Source: Coniochaeta sp. PMI_546
Taxonomy: Eukaryota; Ascomycota; Sordariomycetes; Coniochaetales; Coniochaetaceae
Direction: 5' to 3'
DNA length: 64,000 nucleotides
Assembly (NCBI GenBank): GCA_021432605.1
Contig: MU271156.1
Span: 372,001-436,000, forward strand
Shown: piece after piece, positions 34,901-46,983 of the stretch
Position numbering within the stretch: the first letter of the stretch is position 1
Layout: every line of letters begins with the position of its first letter
Translations under genes and position numbers: made by a program
Notes under the pieces: generated by a model
Database searches by the model: none
Told to the model about the DNA's origin: nothing
The model's input: only the letters and a program-made list of their open reading frames with translations

Positions 34901-37900
34901 CACAACGCGACCCTGATATACAAATTGATCTACGAGATCTATGTGTTCATTGAAGGCAAACACTCCCCCCGTGCACGCAAGATTGCCGAGACCTTTGGCG
35001 GGCTTGATATCACTCTCAATGACGATGGCGATCATCGTCATATAAAGGAGATCGAAAGTGTTCTCCTGGAGACGGATGAAGGTGATGGCGTGGAGTCCAC
35101 GAGCGTCGACATCCGTCTTAGGCTTGCCCTCGTCTACATCGCACAGAAGAAGTGGGTTCTAGCCGAGGAGATCTTCATCACCCTCTGGCGCAGCATCTCT
35201 GTGGCGTGCCGCCTGAAGGCCACCTGGGAACTGCACGTTCTCAAGCTTCGCATTGCGATCGAGTACGTCAAGTTCTTGCGCGAGCTGAAACGGATCGAAG
35301 AGGCGGTGAGTATCCTGACCGTCCTCTGGGTGGAATACGAGCATCTTGTCTTCGAGAACATCGAAATCATCATCCGCTTCAAGGAGATTGGTCTGCTTTT
35401 CAAGGCCTTTGGTCTTTGGGACGTGGCAATTGCGATATTCTCCAAAGTGTGGGGTTGGTTCAAGAGCAAGGGAAAGACTACCCACGACGACGCTGTCGAG
35501 ACGACGGTTCTGATTACGGAAGTCGTCGAGGAGATCACAACCACAACGATCAAAACGAAGACCACAACCAAGACTACGACTGAGGTGACCGAGACTGTCA
35601 TCAGGGAGGTCTATGAGTCGCATTACCATCGTTGCAAGAGGAGTGGAAAGGCCGATGAGGCCTTCTTCAGGTCATGCTTTGTGCTCATCAAGCTGTACGA
35701 GAGCCTGGAGAACTGGGTCGAGGCGGAAATACTTATCAAGCAGACCCTTGAGATCACGTGGAAGGCTATCCTGACAGCAGAGGTCAACATCAAGCTTTGC
35801 GAAACACATATCACGGAGTGCATCCGCCTTGCAACGAGCCTTGCAATATGCCTCCACCGCTTGAGGAGATTCGACGAGACCGAGCGCATCTACCTACGCA
35901 TCTTTCGTGTCTGCTTCGGCTCGTTGGATCTCGAGCACGAGTATGTGCAGGAATCCCTCACCATCCTCATTGCATTCTACGAGGAGCACCATCGCCATGA
36001 GAAAGTCATCGAGATCTACATCGAGGTTCTCGAGCGCTATCGCAAGCACTACGGTGCTAGTCATAGTCGTACGATCGAGGTCCTGTATCTCCTAGCCGCC
36101 CAGTGCAGGATGCTTGGCCGCAAGGACGAGTTCGCCTACTATATTGAGATCACCACAGTGCTGAACAAGGGCAGGAAGCACTGCCACCATGATGCTCGGA
36201 GGGCGAGTGTTCTCCTAATCGAGTACTACTACGAGCACAAGTTGTGGTCCGAGTTGCAACACATCTGCTCTCTGCTTTGGGAAACCTTTGTCCATCACCA
36301 CCACGAGTGCCACTTTGGCGAGGACGAGGTTGCGATCCTTTACGCTAGGTACCTCTATGTCTTGGAGGTCCATGCCAAGGTCGAGTTCACGATTCTGTAC
36401 AAACTGGCCAAGGAATACCACACCCATGTATTGGTGGTCTTTGGTGCAGCAGCGGCAATCGTCATCAAGGCGATGATAGCCTTCGGCGGCATCTGTGAGC
36501 GCCATCACGACCACTACCATGAGTCGGTAACTATTTACGAGGAGGTGATCAAGAAGATTACGACGACCAAGACTACGATAGAGACTGTCACAGAGACAGA
36601 GATCACCACGGTGAAGACGAGACTATCCAAGGTCTACGTTACCATCATTACGTCTGGTGGCAAGACAACCACGACTACCTTCGAGAAAGCCATCCAGCTC
36701 TGTCTTGAGATCTACGCGCAGTTCCGGATCCAATATGGGTGTTGGCACAAGACTACCCTCGGGAAATTGCAGGAGCTAATCATCATTTACCACAAGATGG
36801 GCAACCACGAGTGTCGAGTCAAGATGATTGAGATCCTCCAGACAGCGTTCGTTTCCATCATCAGCGCCTCCATCAGCTCAATGGAGCTGTATACAGCCGC
36901 CACGACCTTAGCTGCTATCTACGTCTCCGCCGGGCTCGTTGAGTGCGCAGAGAAGCTCACCCAAGAGATACAGCATCTGATCATCTTTGGCACTGCATTC
37001 GCAACGAAGGAGATGACGCTGAAGTTTGACATCAAACTCACCAAGCTCGCCTTCGTGTTCTTGACTGGCTTCAAGCAGCGTCTAACGGAAAAGACTGTCG
37101 TGACCTACTCGGAGGTGATGGCCACCTTGCTCCTCGAGATGTCTCTTTACGAGCAGTATTCCTATACTGTCAGCTCCAATAGCAGGATCGAGGTCATCCT
37201 CGAGCACGGCGCCAAGCTGCGTTTCTTCTGGGAGGAGGCGAAGCTGGTTAAGCATGAGCACCTCATCGTTGCGCTGGACCAGAAACTCTTTGCTCTGTTC
37301 AAGAACAAGTATTCAGCCTTCATCACCGCAGAGGACAGTATCGCCAAGGAGTTCTACCTCGCCCTGCTGATAGAGCTCGGCCGGAGCCGTTCGAAGGTAG
37401 ACTTCGCCGCCCTCTCCTGCAAGGCTGGCAACGCCCGCGTTGCCCAATTGCTCCAGAAGGGAGAGTTCAAGCGCGCACACGAGGTCGCCCGGTGCGTCTT
37501 CCACTTTGCAGAGAAGCAGAAGTTCTACCAAGACATCCACCGCGTGCAGTACGGGTACAAACTCGCCGAATTCATGGCCGGCATCGACGTCCGCAAGCCG
37601 AGCGACGCCAAGCTGACAGAGGAGATGCTCAAGACATCCCGCGAAATAATGGCAACCGTTCTAGAAGTCTTTAGGCAAGACGGCATTGACTTTGTGCGCC
37701 TCAACTTCAAGGACCTGGCTGGCATTGTCCGTCTGCTCGGCAGCCAGGGCGACTACAAGGAGCTCGAGGTATGTCCCGCTGAACCACCTTGCCTACTTAC
37801 TATCACATGCTAACTGAAAACCCACTCCAGCGCATCCTCCGCGAGCTCTGGAACTCCCGCGAGGTCAAGGAATGGGACTCAGCCCGCGTCCTCTCCATCG

Positions 37901-38559
37901 GCCGCCTGCTCGTGCACGTCTACTACGCCAACGGCAAGCTAGGCCCCGCCATCGAGATGTGCGACAGGCTCTGCTACAACCTGCAGCGCAGCAAGGGGTA
38001 CCTGCACCCGGACGCTCTCGACATGTCGCAGCTGCTTGCCTCGCTCTACGCCACCGGCTCGTCCGACGTCAAGACCCGCCGCCCGGACAAGGCCATGAAC
38101 GTGTACGAAGACGTCCTCCGGCAAATCGACTTTGCCTGCAACAGCACCGCCTCGTTGCCCAGGCAGAACAGGCAGAGCGGTATGTTCCGCCGGAGCGTGG
38201 GCCATAAGCCTGCCGCCGGGGTGGAGACTGATCCCCAGGTTCTGGCGGCGGCGGCGAGTCTGCAGTTTGAGCTGCTCAAGCGTGCGCATGTGAGGCTCGG
38301 GGCGTGGACGAAGCCGGTGAAGGAGTATGCGGATTTGCATGGCCGACTTGTGGAGAGGCTCGGGAAGGGCAACTTGGCGGTCGCGAGCCCGGAGGTGTGG
38401 AAGGGTGGCGAGAAGGAGAAGGGGGATGGGCTGGGGATGTACCTTGCTCCGAGGGAGTGGAGGCTGGAGACTGGGGAGAGGGTGAATGGGAGTAGTAGCA
38501 AAGGGTGGGTCTGTGGGGTTGGGCCTAATGGGACGATGGGTGCGGCGGTTCAAGTCTGA
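31924..38559 (+). CDS. Large STAND-type (NACHT-like) ATPase with TPR-like repeats
   Basis: Four exons (31924-32610, 32670-33261, 33315-37768, 37831-38559) encode 2153 residues. Residues 1-120 are Ser-rich and disordered. About 120-370 form an all-helical domain of the kind preceding NTPases in fungal NLR-like proteins. The P-loop GPAGCGKT is at 393-400 and the Walker B VVVIVDALEE near 499-508, as in NACHT/STAND ATPases. From about 700 to the end the protein is helical repeats, some clearly TPR-like (RYRKHYGASHSRTIEVLYLL). Two Thr/Lys-rich inserts (about 1156-1196 and 1501-1548) interrupt them. STAND proteins are ATP-driven switches that oligomerise after ligand sensing; many fungal ones control incompatibility or immune-like responses (established knowledge). 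Its ligand and output are unknown. No membrane segment or signal peptide. Confidence 0.85.
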
Positions 38560-39796
38560 TGGGGTAGTTGTGAATATGGATTCTTTACTAATTTCCTTCT
38601 TCAGATGTCATTTTTGTGTCTCATTTTTTGTTTGGATTCTGATGTTCATAGGTTAGTGCGTTTTGAGGTTTGGATGTGCTGTGGTTCGGAACTTGGCTTG
38701 TGAACTGATCGGACATTACTTGTTCTTTTCTAGTTCTCAATATATAACACGTGTGTCTGACGATTGCTTGAGGTACTGGGTTTGGTATTGTGTGTGTTAG
38801 TAAGGTAGTTTAACTCGATTTGTTGTACTATGTTTTTGAGTAATTAGTGAATCAACAATACCGGACGTCGAGGGAGTGTCACCAGGTCAGCACATGAGTG
38901 CACCCGAAAAAACGGCAAAAGGTGTGATGGTTTGCAAATACCCGTTCGACCAGGTGTTGCTGTTGGTTGATCGTGACGGGCAAATCATTACGGTCTGAAC
39001 CTTATTGGACTGCCGTTTTGACTTCGTCTCTAACAACTCCCCCTACTCAACCCCAAATGCTGAAGGTCCCCATTCTTACATACTCTGCCTAAACGACCTG
39101 AAGAGGCTGGCGATCGATATCCCCGGGTTATGGTTCATCTTTTTAAGCTCGGCTTACTGCGGGTAGAGGCCGTGAAACTCGAAGGGTTCATTGAAGAGAC
39201 CTCTTAGCTACAACTCGTGAGTTTCTTAGCATACTTGGACAATCCCTACCTTGATAGTCCACACAGGCGGGTCCCCTTGGCATTTTAGGCTCGTCAGGCC
39301 CTTCCTGGACTCGAATATGTGGTTTCAGTCAGCTCCCCGGTTTGCTCTTGATTCTTGTGCCGAAGAGTTGCAGCTAATTATAAGAACACCTTTGGGTGCA
39401 GATTCTTTTCTTTCCATTAAGAACTAAGCACGTTGATATTAACAGGCATGAAGGCGCTGTCTTATCATATGCGAACACGCTGGAGCTGGAGGTCCCAAAC
39501 TCGAATCCTAGATGGCACCAAAAGGCGGAAAGCCATCCCAATGGGGATAAGGGACAAACTGGAGCCGCAGGATTTCAGCCCTCAATCTTCACCCGACGCA
39601 GTATTTGTCTTCATTCCATTCCTACCTCTCACATTGTATCTTCGAAAATTTTCCTCCCGTTACCTTACATACAAGGTTGTCAGTAAACTCCCTGTAGGCA
39701 GGTCAGGTCTCTTTCACAGGCCTTCTGACTCACGCCTGCGCGTCTTAATTGGCAGCCCGCCCTCATCACAGCATTCACGTTGCGAAGACGTCCGAG
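38560..39796. other. Intergenic, no gene seen
   Basis: 3' flank of the STAND gene and upstream region of the dehydrogenase. No coding signal, repeat or RNA gene recognised. Confidence 0.55.
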
Positions 39797-40900
39797 ATGC
39801 CATTGCCTCTCTTTGACCCGGTCCTTGTCACCGGCGGATGCGGATTCCTTGGTTATACTCTCGTTCGTCAGCTCTTAGATGACTCCGAGTCCGGAGAGGT
39901 CTACGTACTCGACCGCGAGATCAGTCGAAATCAACATGTCGACGCGCACTACGTGGAGGGCGATATCTGCGACCGGCCCGCGATGGAGCGGCTGCTGAAT
40001 CAGATCAACCCTCGTGTCATCTTTCATCTCGCGTCGCCAAATTTCACATTCCCAAAACGAGGGCGAGTGGACTTCTACCAGACAAACGTGAGGGGCACCG
40101 AGATCTTATTGGAGCTCTCGGCCAACTGTATCTCGGTGAAAGCTTTTGTCAATTGCTCAAGCATCGACATCTACGCGGATGCTCCGCACACCGACGTCGA
40201 TGAGACGCATCCGACCTGCACCTCACCCTCTCATGAGGCGTATGCGCACACAAAAGCTCTCTCCGACAGTCTTGTCCTGGCGGCAAACGGTCCACGACTC
40301 CGCACCACCAGCCTGCGCCTCGCGCATATGTACGGGCCAAGGTGCTCTCAGCAGCTGCAGGTACTACTGGACATGTGCGCAGGAAACGGACCGTTATTCC
40401 AGCTTGGACCGGGAACAAACATGATTGAGGTGGTTTCTGTCGATAATGCAGCCGCAGCACATATTCTTGCGGCTAAGGCGCTCGTGGATCCAGGTCGCGC
40501 CCACGGGAAGGTTGATGGAGAGGCATTCAACATCTCGGATGGGAAGCCCGTGCCGTTCTGGTACCATACCACCTTGTTTTGGAGCGCGGCGCGGCGACAT
40601 CCGGTGGCCGAGGAGCTGATCATAATTCCGGCATGGCTTGCGCGCTTCATCTTCGGCTTTGTGCAGTGGGTGTTCTGGATCTTCACCCTAGGTTATGTGG
40701 ATCCTCCGGCAAATATGAGCACCACGGCACTGAGCTATTCTCTGGAAAGCCGCACGTATTCCTCGAAGAAGGCGAAGGAGCGCTTGGGGTTTAAGCCTCT
40801 ATTAGACCATGATGCGATTATTAGTCGATCGGTAGCAGAAGAGTTGGGAAGACGAGAGAAGGAGAAGTCGGCAAAGTTAAAGGGAAAGCAACTTGACTAA
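39797..40900 (+). CDS. 3-beta-HSD / Erg26-like NAD(P)-dependent dehydrogenase
   Basis: One exon encodes 367 residues from the first ATG, just before the Rossmann fold. TGGCGFLG (residues 12-19) is the dinucleotide-binding glycine motif, followed by acidic D35-type residues (VYVLDREIS). The catalytic serine lies in NCSSIDIY (about 119-126) and the Tyr-Lys pair in YAHTK (about 147-151), giving the extended-SDR active site. GPGTNMIEVVSVDNAAAAH is the usual substrate-side segment. A hydrophobic stretch near 275-300 (LARFIFGFVQWVFWIFTLGY) should anchor it to ER or lipid droplets, as in sterol C-4 decarboxylases (Erg26/NSDHL). It is shorter and diverged, so it is probably a paralogue acting on another sterol, terpenoid or ketone. 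It stands alone without a biosynthetic cluster. Confidence 0.85.
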   Translation: MPLPLFDPVLVTGGCGFLGYTLVRQLLDDSESGEVYVLDREISRNQHVDAHYVEGDICDRPAMERLLNQINPRVIFHLASPNFTFPKRGRVDFYQTNVRGTEILLELSANCISVKAFVNCSSIDIYADAPHTDVDETHPTCTSPSHEAYAHTKALSDSLVLAANGPRLRTTSLRLAHMYGPRCSQQLQVLLDMCAGNGPLFQLGPGTNMIEVVSVDNAAAAHILAAKALVDPGRAHGKVDGEAFNISDGKPVPFWYHTTLFWSAARRHPVAEELIIIPAWLARFIFGFVQWVFWIFTLGYVDPPANMSTTALSYSLESRTYSSKKAKERLGFKPLLDHDAIISRSVAEELGRREKEKSAKLKGKQLD

Positions 40901-42322
40901 AGAGTCATCCTCTAGCTAGGGGTTTCTCGGTAACGTAGCCGCAGGAGCCTGTCGGATATGGACTGAGTTGGGCAGTTCAAGAAGGTTTAGACTGAACCTA
41001 AGTATCTATACATTTCACTGCGATGGGCCAGGCCGCCAAACTTACTATGGGCCAAGAGCACCCATTGTGCTATCTTGACTCCAGGGATTGCCCTCAAATC
41101 AGTCTTGGTAAAATTCTAATCATAATTAGCATAAACAACAGTGACAGAGTGTCAAAGTAAATATAGTTACCTCGAACTTATCATCTTGAACTTGAATTAT
41201 TGTTGACAGCACTCTTCTACTCGATGATTCGTATTCTTTCGGTACGGAGGGAACGATGATGCTCGAAAGAATATATTGCTTTCTCTCAGCGTCTAGACAC
41301 ATATTCACGCGTATTTAAGGGGTCAAGTCCAGTGTATATTTACTTGAGCTGATATGCAATGTCAGAAAGAACGTTCGGTTGCAGAGTGGTACCATTTAAA
41401 GCTCGAAACCCCGTCGCAGTTATCTACGCCCTGAGTGTTTTCTTCTTGCAAAACATTAACGAGAATAGCCCCCAACAACTTTGCTCAGTGGCAAGCCTTC
41501 GGATCTTCTTTGCCGGCTGGTAAGACTCTGTTGTTCCCTAGTGCCCTGTCCAACCTTCATCGCTGGCGAAACGCAAGCGACTGCGACATACGGGGTGGCA
41601 ATTCGGTTGGTATCGTGATTCCTCAATAGTTAGAATCATCAAGCTCGATTATATGTATGACTAGCAGCAGTGTGTCAGTGCTCCTAGCTGTACAGAATAA
41701 GGCTTGGCGTTGACTTTCCATTGTTGTCCAAATTGGGATGATATCTCGCGCGTTATGGTCAGTCACGGCCGAGTTCCGAAACTTGGGATAAATTGCATTA
41801 AATTTGGTTGTCCTCTCCTCTCCATCTTCCGCTACTATTTCCCGGTTATACAGTCGCGCTCCAATCAGAACATCAACGCAACTACTGGCATTACGAAAGA
41901 TGTGTAAAAAGTCTGTTACTCTGCCCGGATTCCAGATTTTATACTTCACTTATTAGACTTGCAGCGCAATATGTACAGTGCCTCGAGTGGTGCAGATGGA
42001 AATTAAAGTTGTGTCTTGAGCGCCGCCTCCCACCCTTCGGCGTCACATTGCGTAAGCCTGCCGCTCTAACTGCTGCGTAGAGGGCTTCAGTGTGGTTCTT
42101 ACACTTCGGAATTGCTCCTCACGACCGAGTGGAAGGGCCACCACTGAAATCGGATATGTGGCAAACGACTCCGCAGCAAAGAAGGAAGGTTTTTGAAACG
42201 TAGACAGGATTTGCGGGACGACTTGCTATATATCATCGTCACTTACACAAACCAGATATCCCTCCGCTCTCATCTTCACGCTCCCTCCAACTTGTTATCA
42301 ACCAACACGCCAAGCAAACAAC
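40901..42322. other. Intergenic, no gene seen
   Basis: About 1.4 kb with no supported gene. The end nearest the esterase holds its promoter. Confidence 0.55.
42225..42234 (+). promoter_or_regulatory. TATA-like element of the SGNH esterase gene
   Basis: GCTATATATC lies about 90 bases upstream of the ATG at 42323, a typical distance for a fungal TATA box with a leader of about 50-60 bases. Confidence 0.5.
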
Positions 42323-43144
42323 ATGTATCTTTCCAACTTCCTCCTGACGACTTCGGCATTGGCCGCAGTGGCCTTTGCAGGCCCAATCACAGAGCGCCAG
42401 ACGCAGAAGCTGAGGATCAGTGAGACTCTCATGCACAGACCATTATGAGTAAACAGCCACCTGCTGACATGGACTCAAGTGCCACTCGGGGACAGCATCA
42501 CGGAGATCACCTGCTGGCGCGCCCTCGTCTGGGACCAGATAGTCGATGCCAAGTACGCCGACCAGGTCCAGTACGTCGGCTCGCAGAACAGCAACCCACA
42601 GAACTGCAAGCCTAAGACGGCCAACTGGGACCAGCACCATGAGGGCCACTCGGGTTGGCTGGCCATCGACATCGCGAACAACTACTTGACCAACTGGCTG
42701 CAGAAGACCCCAGCCGACATCGTCATGTTCATGCTGGGCACCAACGACGTTACCCGAGGCCACACCACGACCGAGATTATCGCGGCGTATACGAAGATGG
42801 TGAACATCATGCGTGCAGCTAACCCCAAGATGAAGATCATCGTGAGTGCTCCATGAAGAAGTTCCCTGGGGACGGCGCCACTGACACTGTGGCACCAGGT
42901 GGACTTGGTCATTCCCTTGTCATTCTCCAACTCGAACATCCAAGCCATCAACGCAGCGATTCCGGCCTGGGCAAAGGGGCTCAACACCACGGATTCGCCC
43001 ATCGTCATCGCTGACTGCAGCACGGGCTTCTCGACTTCGATGCTCCGTGACGGCGTGCATCCCAACTTAGACGGCGACAAGGTCATTGCGTCTCGGGTCG
43101 GTCCCCTGTTGCTCAACTACATCAGCCAGTCTCTGGCCAAGTAG
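42323..43144 (+). CDS. Secreted SGNH/GDSL esterase, CE3-like
   Basis: Three exons (42323-42419, 42480-42841, 42899-43144) give 234 residues. A signal peptide ends near ALAAVAFAGP, followed by a possible KEX-type site (TERQ). Block I is PLGDSITE with the nucleophilic serine, block III is GTND with the oxyanion asparagine, and block V is DGVHPN with the catalytic Asp and His. GHSGW and WDQHHEGH are typical of carbohydrate esterase family 3 (acetylxylan esterases). The expected role is deacetylation of plant cell-wall polysaccharide outside the cell. No cellulose-binding domain. Both introns fall beside active-site blocks and restore them exactly (RIMPLGDS, KIIVDLVIP). Confidence 0.9.
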
Positions 43145-43829
43145 GTAGTGGCATGAAAAAAGCTCTTGAACGTCATCGTCGACGCGAAGGAACGGTACCG
43201 TAGAGATTCTGTACATAGCAAACACCAGCTTCAATGTGAATATTCAGTCGTTTATTTCCACCAGTTTGTCACTGATATACGTCCAACGATCGGCCCTTTC
43301 CCTTTGGCTTCGGACCATTGGCTTGTTGATTCTCCAATTGGAAGCTTAAGAGCTTGACATAGAGACTTGATAAGAGAGGCTTTGTCCGAAACTTGGTTAT
43401 TGTTTGCTGTTAATATGTGACACGTCGTGCTTACGGCTTCCGTTGCGTGTTAGTCATGGCCATCAAGGTTACGTATGGCAAGTCCAAACCTCAGCGAGTG
43501 CCGCTTAGCGCATGCAGGCCACATCTCAGGCCTTTTGCGTCTTTCTCAGCCGCCTTTTTCTTCTTGCGTATTTGCGTGCTCTTCTTCGTCAAGGCATTAA
43601 GGTTATCAAGGCATGTCATGGCATGGCAAAAATTACGACTCAACCTCATTCCGACAACGCACACCAGTCTTCGTTGCTCGACAGATCCCCTTGCTTCACC
43701 ATCTCCCAAGTCCGAGAGAGCCTTAGCCAACCCGTCCTAGTGGCGCCGCAGTTCAAGCTCGAGAAACTTGGTGAAGAGAGGGTGTCAACCACTTCCTCCT
43801 GGGCTGTATTTGTAACCCATTACACGTCA
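43145..43829. other. Intergenic
   Basis: No supported gene between the esterase and the broken HET gene. The part from about 43500 may include its eroded start. Confidence 0.5.
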
Positions 43830-45000
43830 ATTGCGGCGAGTCTCCTCAAGGACCCGCTTCGGAACTTGGGCCACGATCAATGCCACCTTGGAGAACTTAC
43901 GGACTACGTCTGAAGCAGGATGTCTCTTTTGTCGTACCCTTTACGGCGGATGCATACGAGCGCTGCCACGGGTCTCTAGCCGCAAGGTCCAGACTCCCAT
44001 GATGGACTCGTTCGAGCTCTTCACGGGGCCCGATGGTCTAGACTTCGGAATAACCATACTACTACAAGCTCCAAGATCCAGCAATCATGTTCTATATCGA
44101 CGAAGGGGAAGGTAGCTATGGTATTTCCTTGGACTTGGTAGCGCTAAGATACTGACATCGTCGATGGCCGATCGTTCGCATTGCAAGCTCTTTCGTGTTC
44201 GACGGAATTATGCTTCAACGACCAGCCGCGACGAATTTGCTGTCCTTCATCCGCCGTTCCAACGAAAAGTGCCATCAGAGCCATCATACGGCCAACAATC
44301 TCGTCGTTCATGCCTTCGCGTCTTGTCCATGGACGCATTGAGAACAAAAAACATGCTGTGAACTTGGTTCAGGGCGCGCCCAACCTCAAATATACCTCAC
44401 CCTCAGCCACTGCTGGGGCAAGAAGATGATATCATTCCCAAGACCTCACTTCCACGATTCGGGACCACCTGATTGACATTCCCTGGGACAATCTGACCCA
44501 GACATTTCGTGACGCCGTTGCAGTCACCGAGAGGCTTGATTACTGCTACATATCTGGCAGGGCGTTGGTCCGGAGTTATGACAAAAGGATCTGTGCTGGT
44601 TCAGCCACTACACCCCTGGAAAGCGACTCTCTACCAGAACTCACTACGTTGCGCATTCATGGTCGTGGGCCTCCGTGTCACGGTCCATCGATTGGACGGT
44701 GGAAGCGGACTTCGAGCCCTTGGCGGAGCTCATCAGTGCTGATTGTACTCCCGCCGGCGTAGACGGCCGGTTAGCAATAGCCAAGAAACGTATACGCGCC
44801 TTGGATCCATTGCCCGGTTGGGCATCAGCGGCTCAACGAACGACAAATCTTCGTTCTTGGAAGGCATTGAGCCCCGAATCGTTAAGCTACTATGACATGG
44901 AACGGGAGCGGCACAAGTCTCTATCACCCAAGTGACAATCTGAAGCTATCATAGGCATGGGAATCTACAACACATGTGATCAGTTCCCCAATATACCGAA
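43830..45000 (+). pseudogene. HET-domain (heterokaryon incompatibility) gene, broken
   Basis: Pieces of a HET protein appear in order on the plus strand: an N-terminal Cys-containing segment (SEAGCLFCRTL), the family signature YLTLSHCWGK near 44395, DIPWDNLTQTFRDAVAVTER near 44475-44540, and a C-terminal part SWSWASVSRSIDW followed by a helical tail. HET domains trigger death or growth arrest when incompatible hyphae fuse (established knowledge). The pieces lie in different frames, a central part of the domain is absent, and several breaks are present, so the gene is dead unless the assembly is poor. The exact ends are uncertain. Confidence 0.7.
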
Positions 45001-46149
45001 CTGAGTCTACTGGCACTGATCATACTGTCGTGACATACGCCGATCCAGCTGTTATCTGTCTTAAGACGTGCCCAGAGCACAACGGTACCCGGGAGCCAAT
45101 AGGCTGTCCAAGCTCAAGGGGTCCTATCTCCCACTGGTCCAGGTGGAACTGTCAGAAAGACACGTGGAAATATCTCCCGTTGGATTTGGGGCCGAGAGCA
45201 GCGCAATTGCTCCCCCACGAGCGCATTGACGCTCGAGGTACAGGTAGACGCACCCCCGCTATTGCACCTTGAATGGTGCTGACACACTCATCACACTCAC
45301 AAAACGGCTGTGGTTGACATGCTTCTCACTCGAGAGGAAGCATTGATAACAGATAATTAGAGGCGCATCGATTCGTGATGCCTCTTTCTGTTATGTGATT
45401 TGCCATGCTGCGCAAGAACCCTGACCGTTTTGTTGTTCTCAGTGCAGTGTACTCGAATTCGGTATCTTCTACATTCAGAATTAGAGATTTCGGTACTGTG
45501 GTCGTGAGGTAAGACCATAACTCTACCTTAGACAACAGGTTTGACGGGCGCAATCATAGGGTCAAAACTTGAAATCCCGTCCAAGGAACCTGGGATCCCA
45601 AAATTTCGTCATAAGCACCTCCCTGAACAGCACGGCCGTAGTCATCACCAAAGTAAAGATTGTTGCAGTTTTGTGCCAGGTAGGACGCCTGTTGAACCAT
45701 TGTGTTGCTGCCGATGCCGCGTGCAGGGCACGCGCTTACTGAGCCCAATGTGGCAACGCACAAGTCGGGAGCCTGGAATTTACGATGCTTTCCGGATAAC
45801 GGAAGAAGTGACTGCCACTCCTCGTGCGCATGATGTCCTGTCAGGCATTGATCGACATGAAAGGGTTGTCCGTTCTGCACGCAGGGAGCCGGACAATGTC
45901 CGACTCTATCCCGACCACCGCCGACATTGAGATATAGTATTCCAGAAAATGACATTACCACCCGGTTCAGTTGGTTAGTTGACTGTATATATTACAGCGC
46001 CATGCTGCCCTCGATCATGATTCAATATTCCCATGACGCAGCACAGCATTTTAACCTGCTACGACCTGATAAGACGCACATTCCAAACAAACGCTCTCCT
46101 CTGCTCATAGTCATCAGTAAATAAAGCCTTCTAGCATCATCGACATAAA
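45001..46149. other. Intergenic with one unassigned open frame
   Basis: A minus-strand frame of 135 codons (45554-45961) contains several cysteines and Gly/Asn/Tyr-rich segments and looks somewhat protein-like. It has no signal peptide and no recognised family. TGTATATATTA at 45984-45994 may be the TATA box of the next gene. Confidence 0.45.
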
Positions 46150-46983
46150 ATGCCCACCTTCACAACCCGCGACGGTGTTGAGATATACTACAAAGACTGG
46201 GGCAACAAGTCCGCCCCGGTCGTGTTCTTCTCTCACGGCTGGCCCCTCAACAGCGACAACTGGGAGAACCAGATGTTCTTCCTCAGCAACGCCGGCTACC
46301 GCACCATCGCCCACGACCGCCGCGGCCACGGTCGCTCCAGCCAGCCCTGGGACGGCAACGACATGGACACGTACGCCGCCGACCTGGACCAGCTATTCAC
46401 CCACCTCAACCTGACCGACGTCGTCATGGTCGGCCACTCCACCGGCGGCGGCGAAGTCGCCCGCTTCACGGCCAAGTACGGCGGCAACGGACGGGTCAAG
46501 AAGGCCGTGCTAGTCAGCTCCGTGCCGCCGCTGATGGTCAAGACCGACGCCAACCCGGCCGGCACTCCGATAGAGGTGTTCGACAGCTTCCGCGAGGCGA
46601 TGATCAAGGACCGTGCGCAGTTCTTCCTCGACGTGCCCACCGGCCCGTTCTTCGGCTTCAACAGGCCGAGCGCCACCGTGAGCCAGGGCCTGATCGACAG
46701 CTGGTGGTCCCAGGGCATGGCAGCAGGCTTCAAGAACACCTACGACTGCATCAAGGCCTTTTCCGAGACGGACTTCACCGAGGATTTGAGGAAGATGGAC
46801 ATCCCGGTGCTGGTGCTGCATGGCGACGACGACCAGATCGTGCCGATCCAGGCCTCCGCGCTTTCTGCTATCAAGCTGCTGCCCAAGGGCACCCTGAAGA
46901 TCATCCCGGGTGGTCCGCATGCGCTGCCGAACATTTATGCTGCGGAGGTCAGTATCACTCTGCTTGAGTTTATCAAGGCTTAG
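46150..46983 (+). CDS. Cofactor-free haloperoxidase-type alpha/beta hydrolase
   Basis: One exon, 277 residues, starting [18 protein letters not shown]. The alpha/beta-hydrolase fold shows HGWP (oxyanion region), [19 protein letters not shown], nucleophile elbow [11 protein letters not shown] (Ser about 98), acid [10 protein letters not shown] and catalytic His in GGPHALPN. These motifs are those of bacterial non-heme chloroperoxidases/perhydrolases; the sequence is unusually bacterial-like along its full length. Family members perform perhydrolysis or ester hydrolysis; the true substrate is often unknown. No signal peptide, so cytosolic. Absence of introns and the bacterial resemblance suggest horizontal acquisition (inference). 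The next gene downstream is a catalase in the same orientation. Confidence 0.9.
   Translation: MPTFTTRDGVEIYYKDWGNKSAPVVFFSHGWPLNSDNWENQMFFLSNAGYRTIAHDRRGHGRSSQPWDGNDMDTYAADLDQLFTHLNLTDVVMVGHSTGGGEVARFTAKYGGNGRVKKAVLVSSVPPLMVKTDANPAGTPIEVFDSFREAMIKDRAQFFLDVPTGPFFGFNRPSATVSQGLIDSWWSQGMAAGFKNTYDCIKAFSETDFTEDLRKMDIPVLVLHGDDDQIVPIQASALSAIKLLPKGTLKIIPGGPHALPNIYAAEVSITLLEFIKA

Noticed and set aside
39485-39525. Possible tRNA 3' end (CTCGAATCC near GGCACC)
   Set aside because: No pairing T stem and no cloverleaf upstream.
42443-43116. Minus-strand frames opposite the SGNH esterase
   Set aside because: Shadows; the plus-strand model has all catalytic blocks and good introns.
43830-45000. Treating the HET pieces as several small genes
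   Set aside because: They occur in family order with pieces missing between them, which is better explained by one broken gene.
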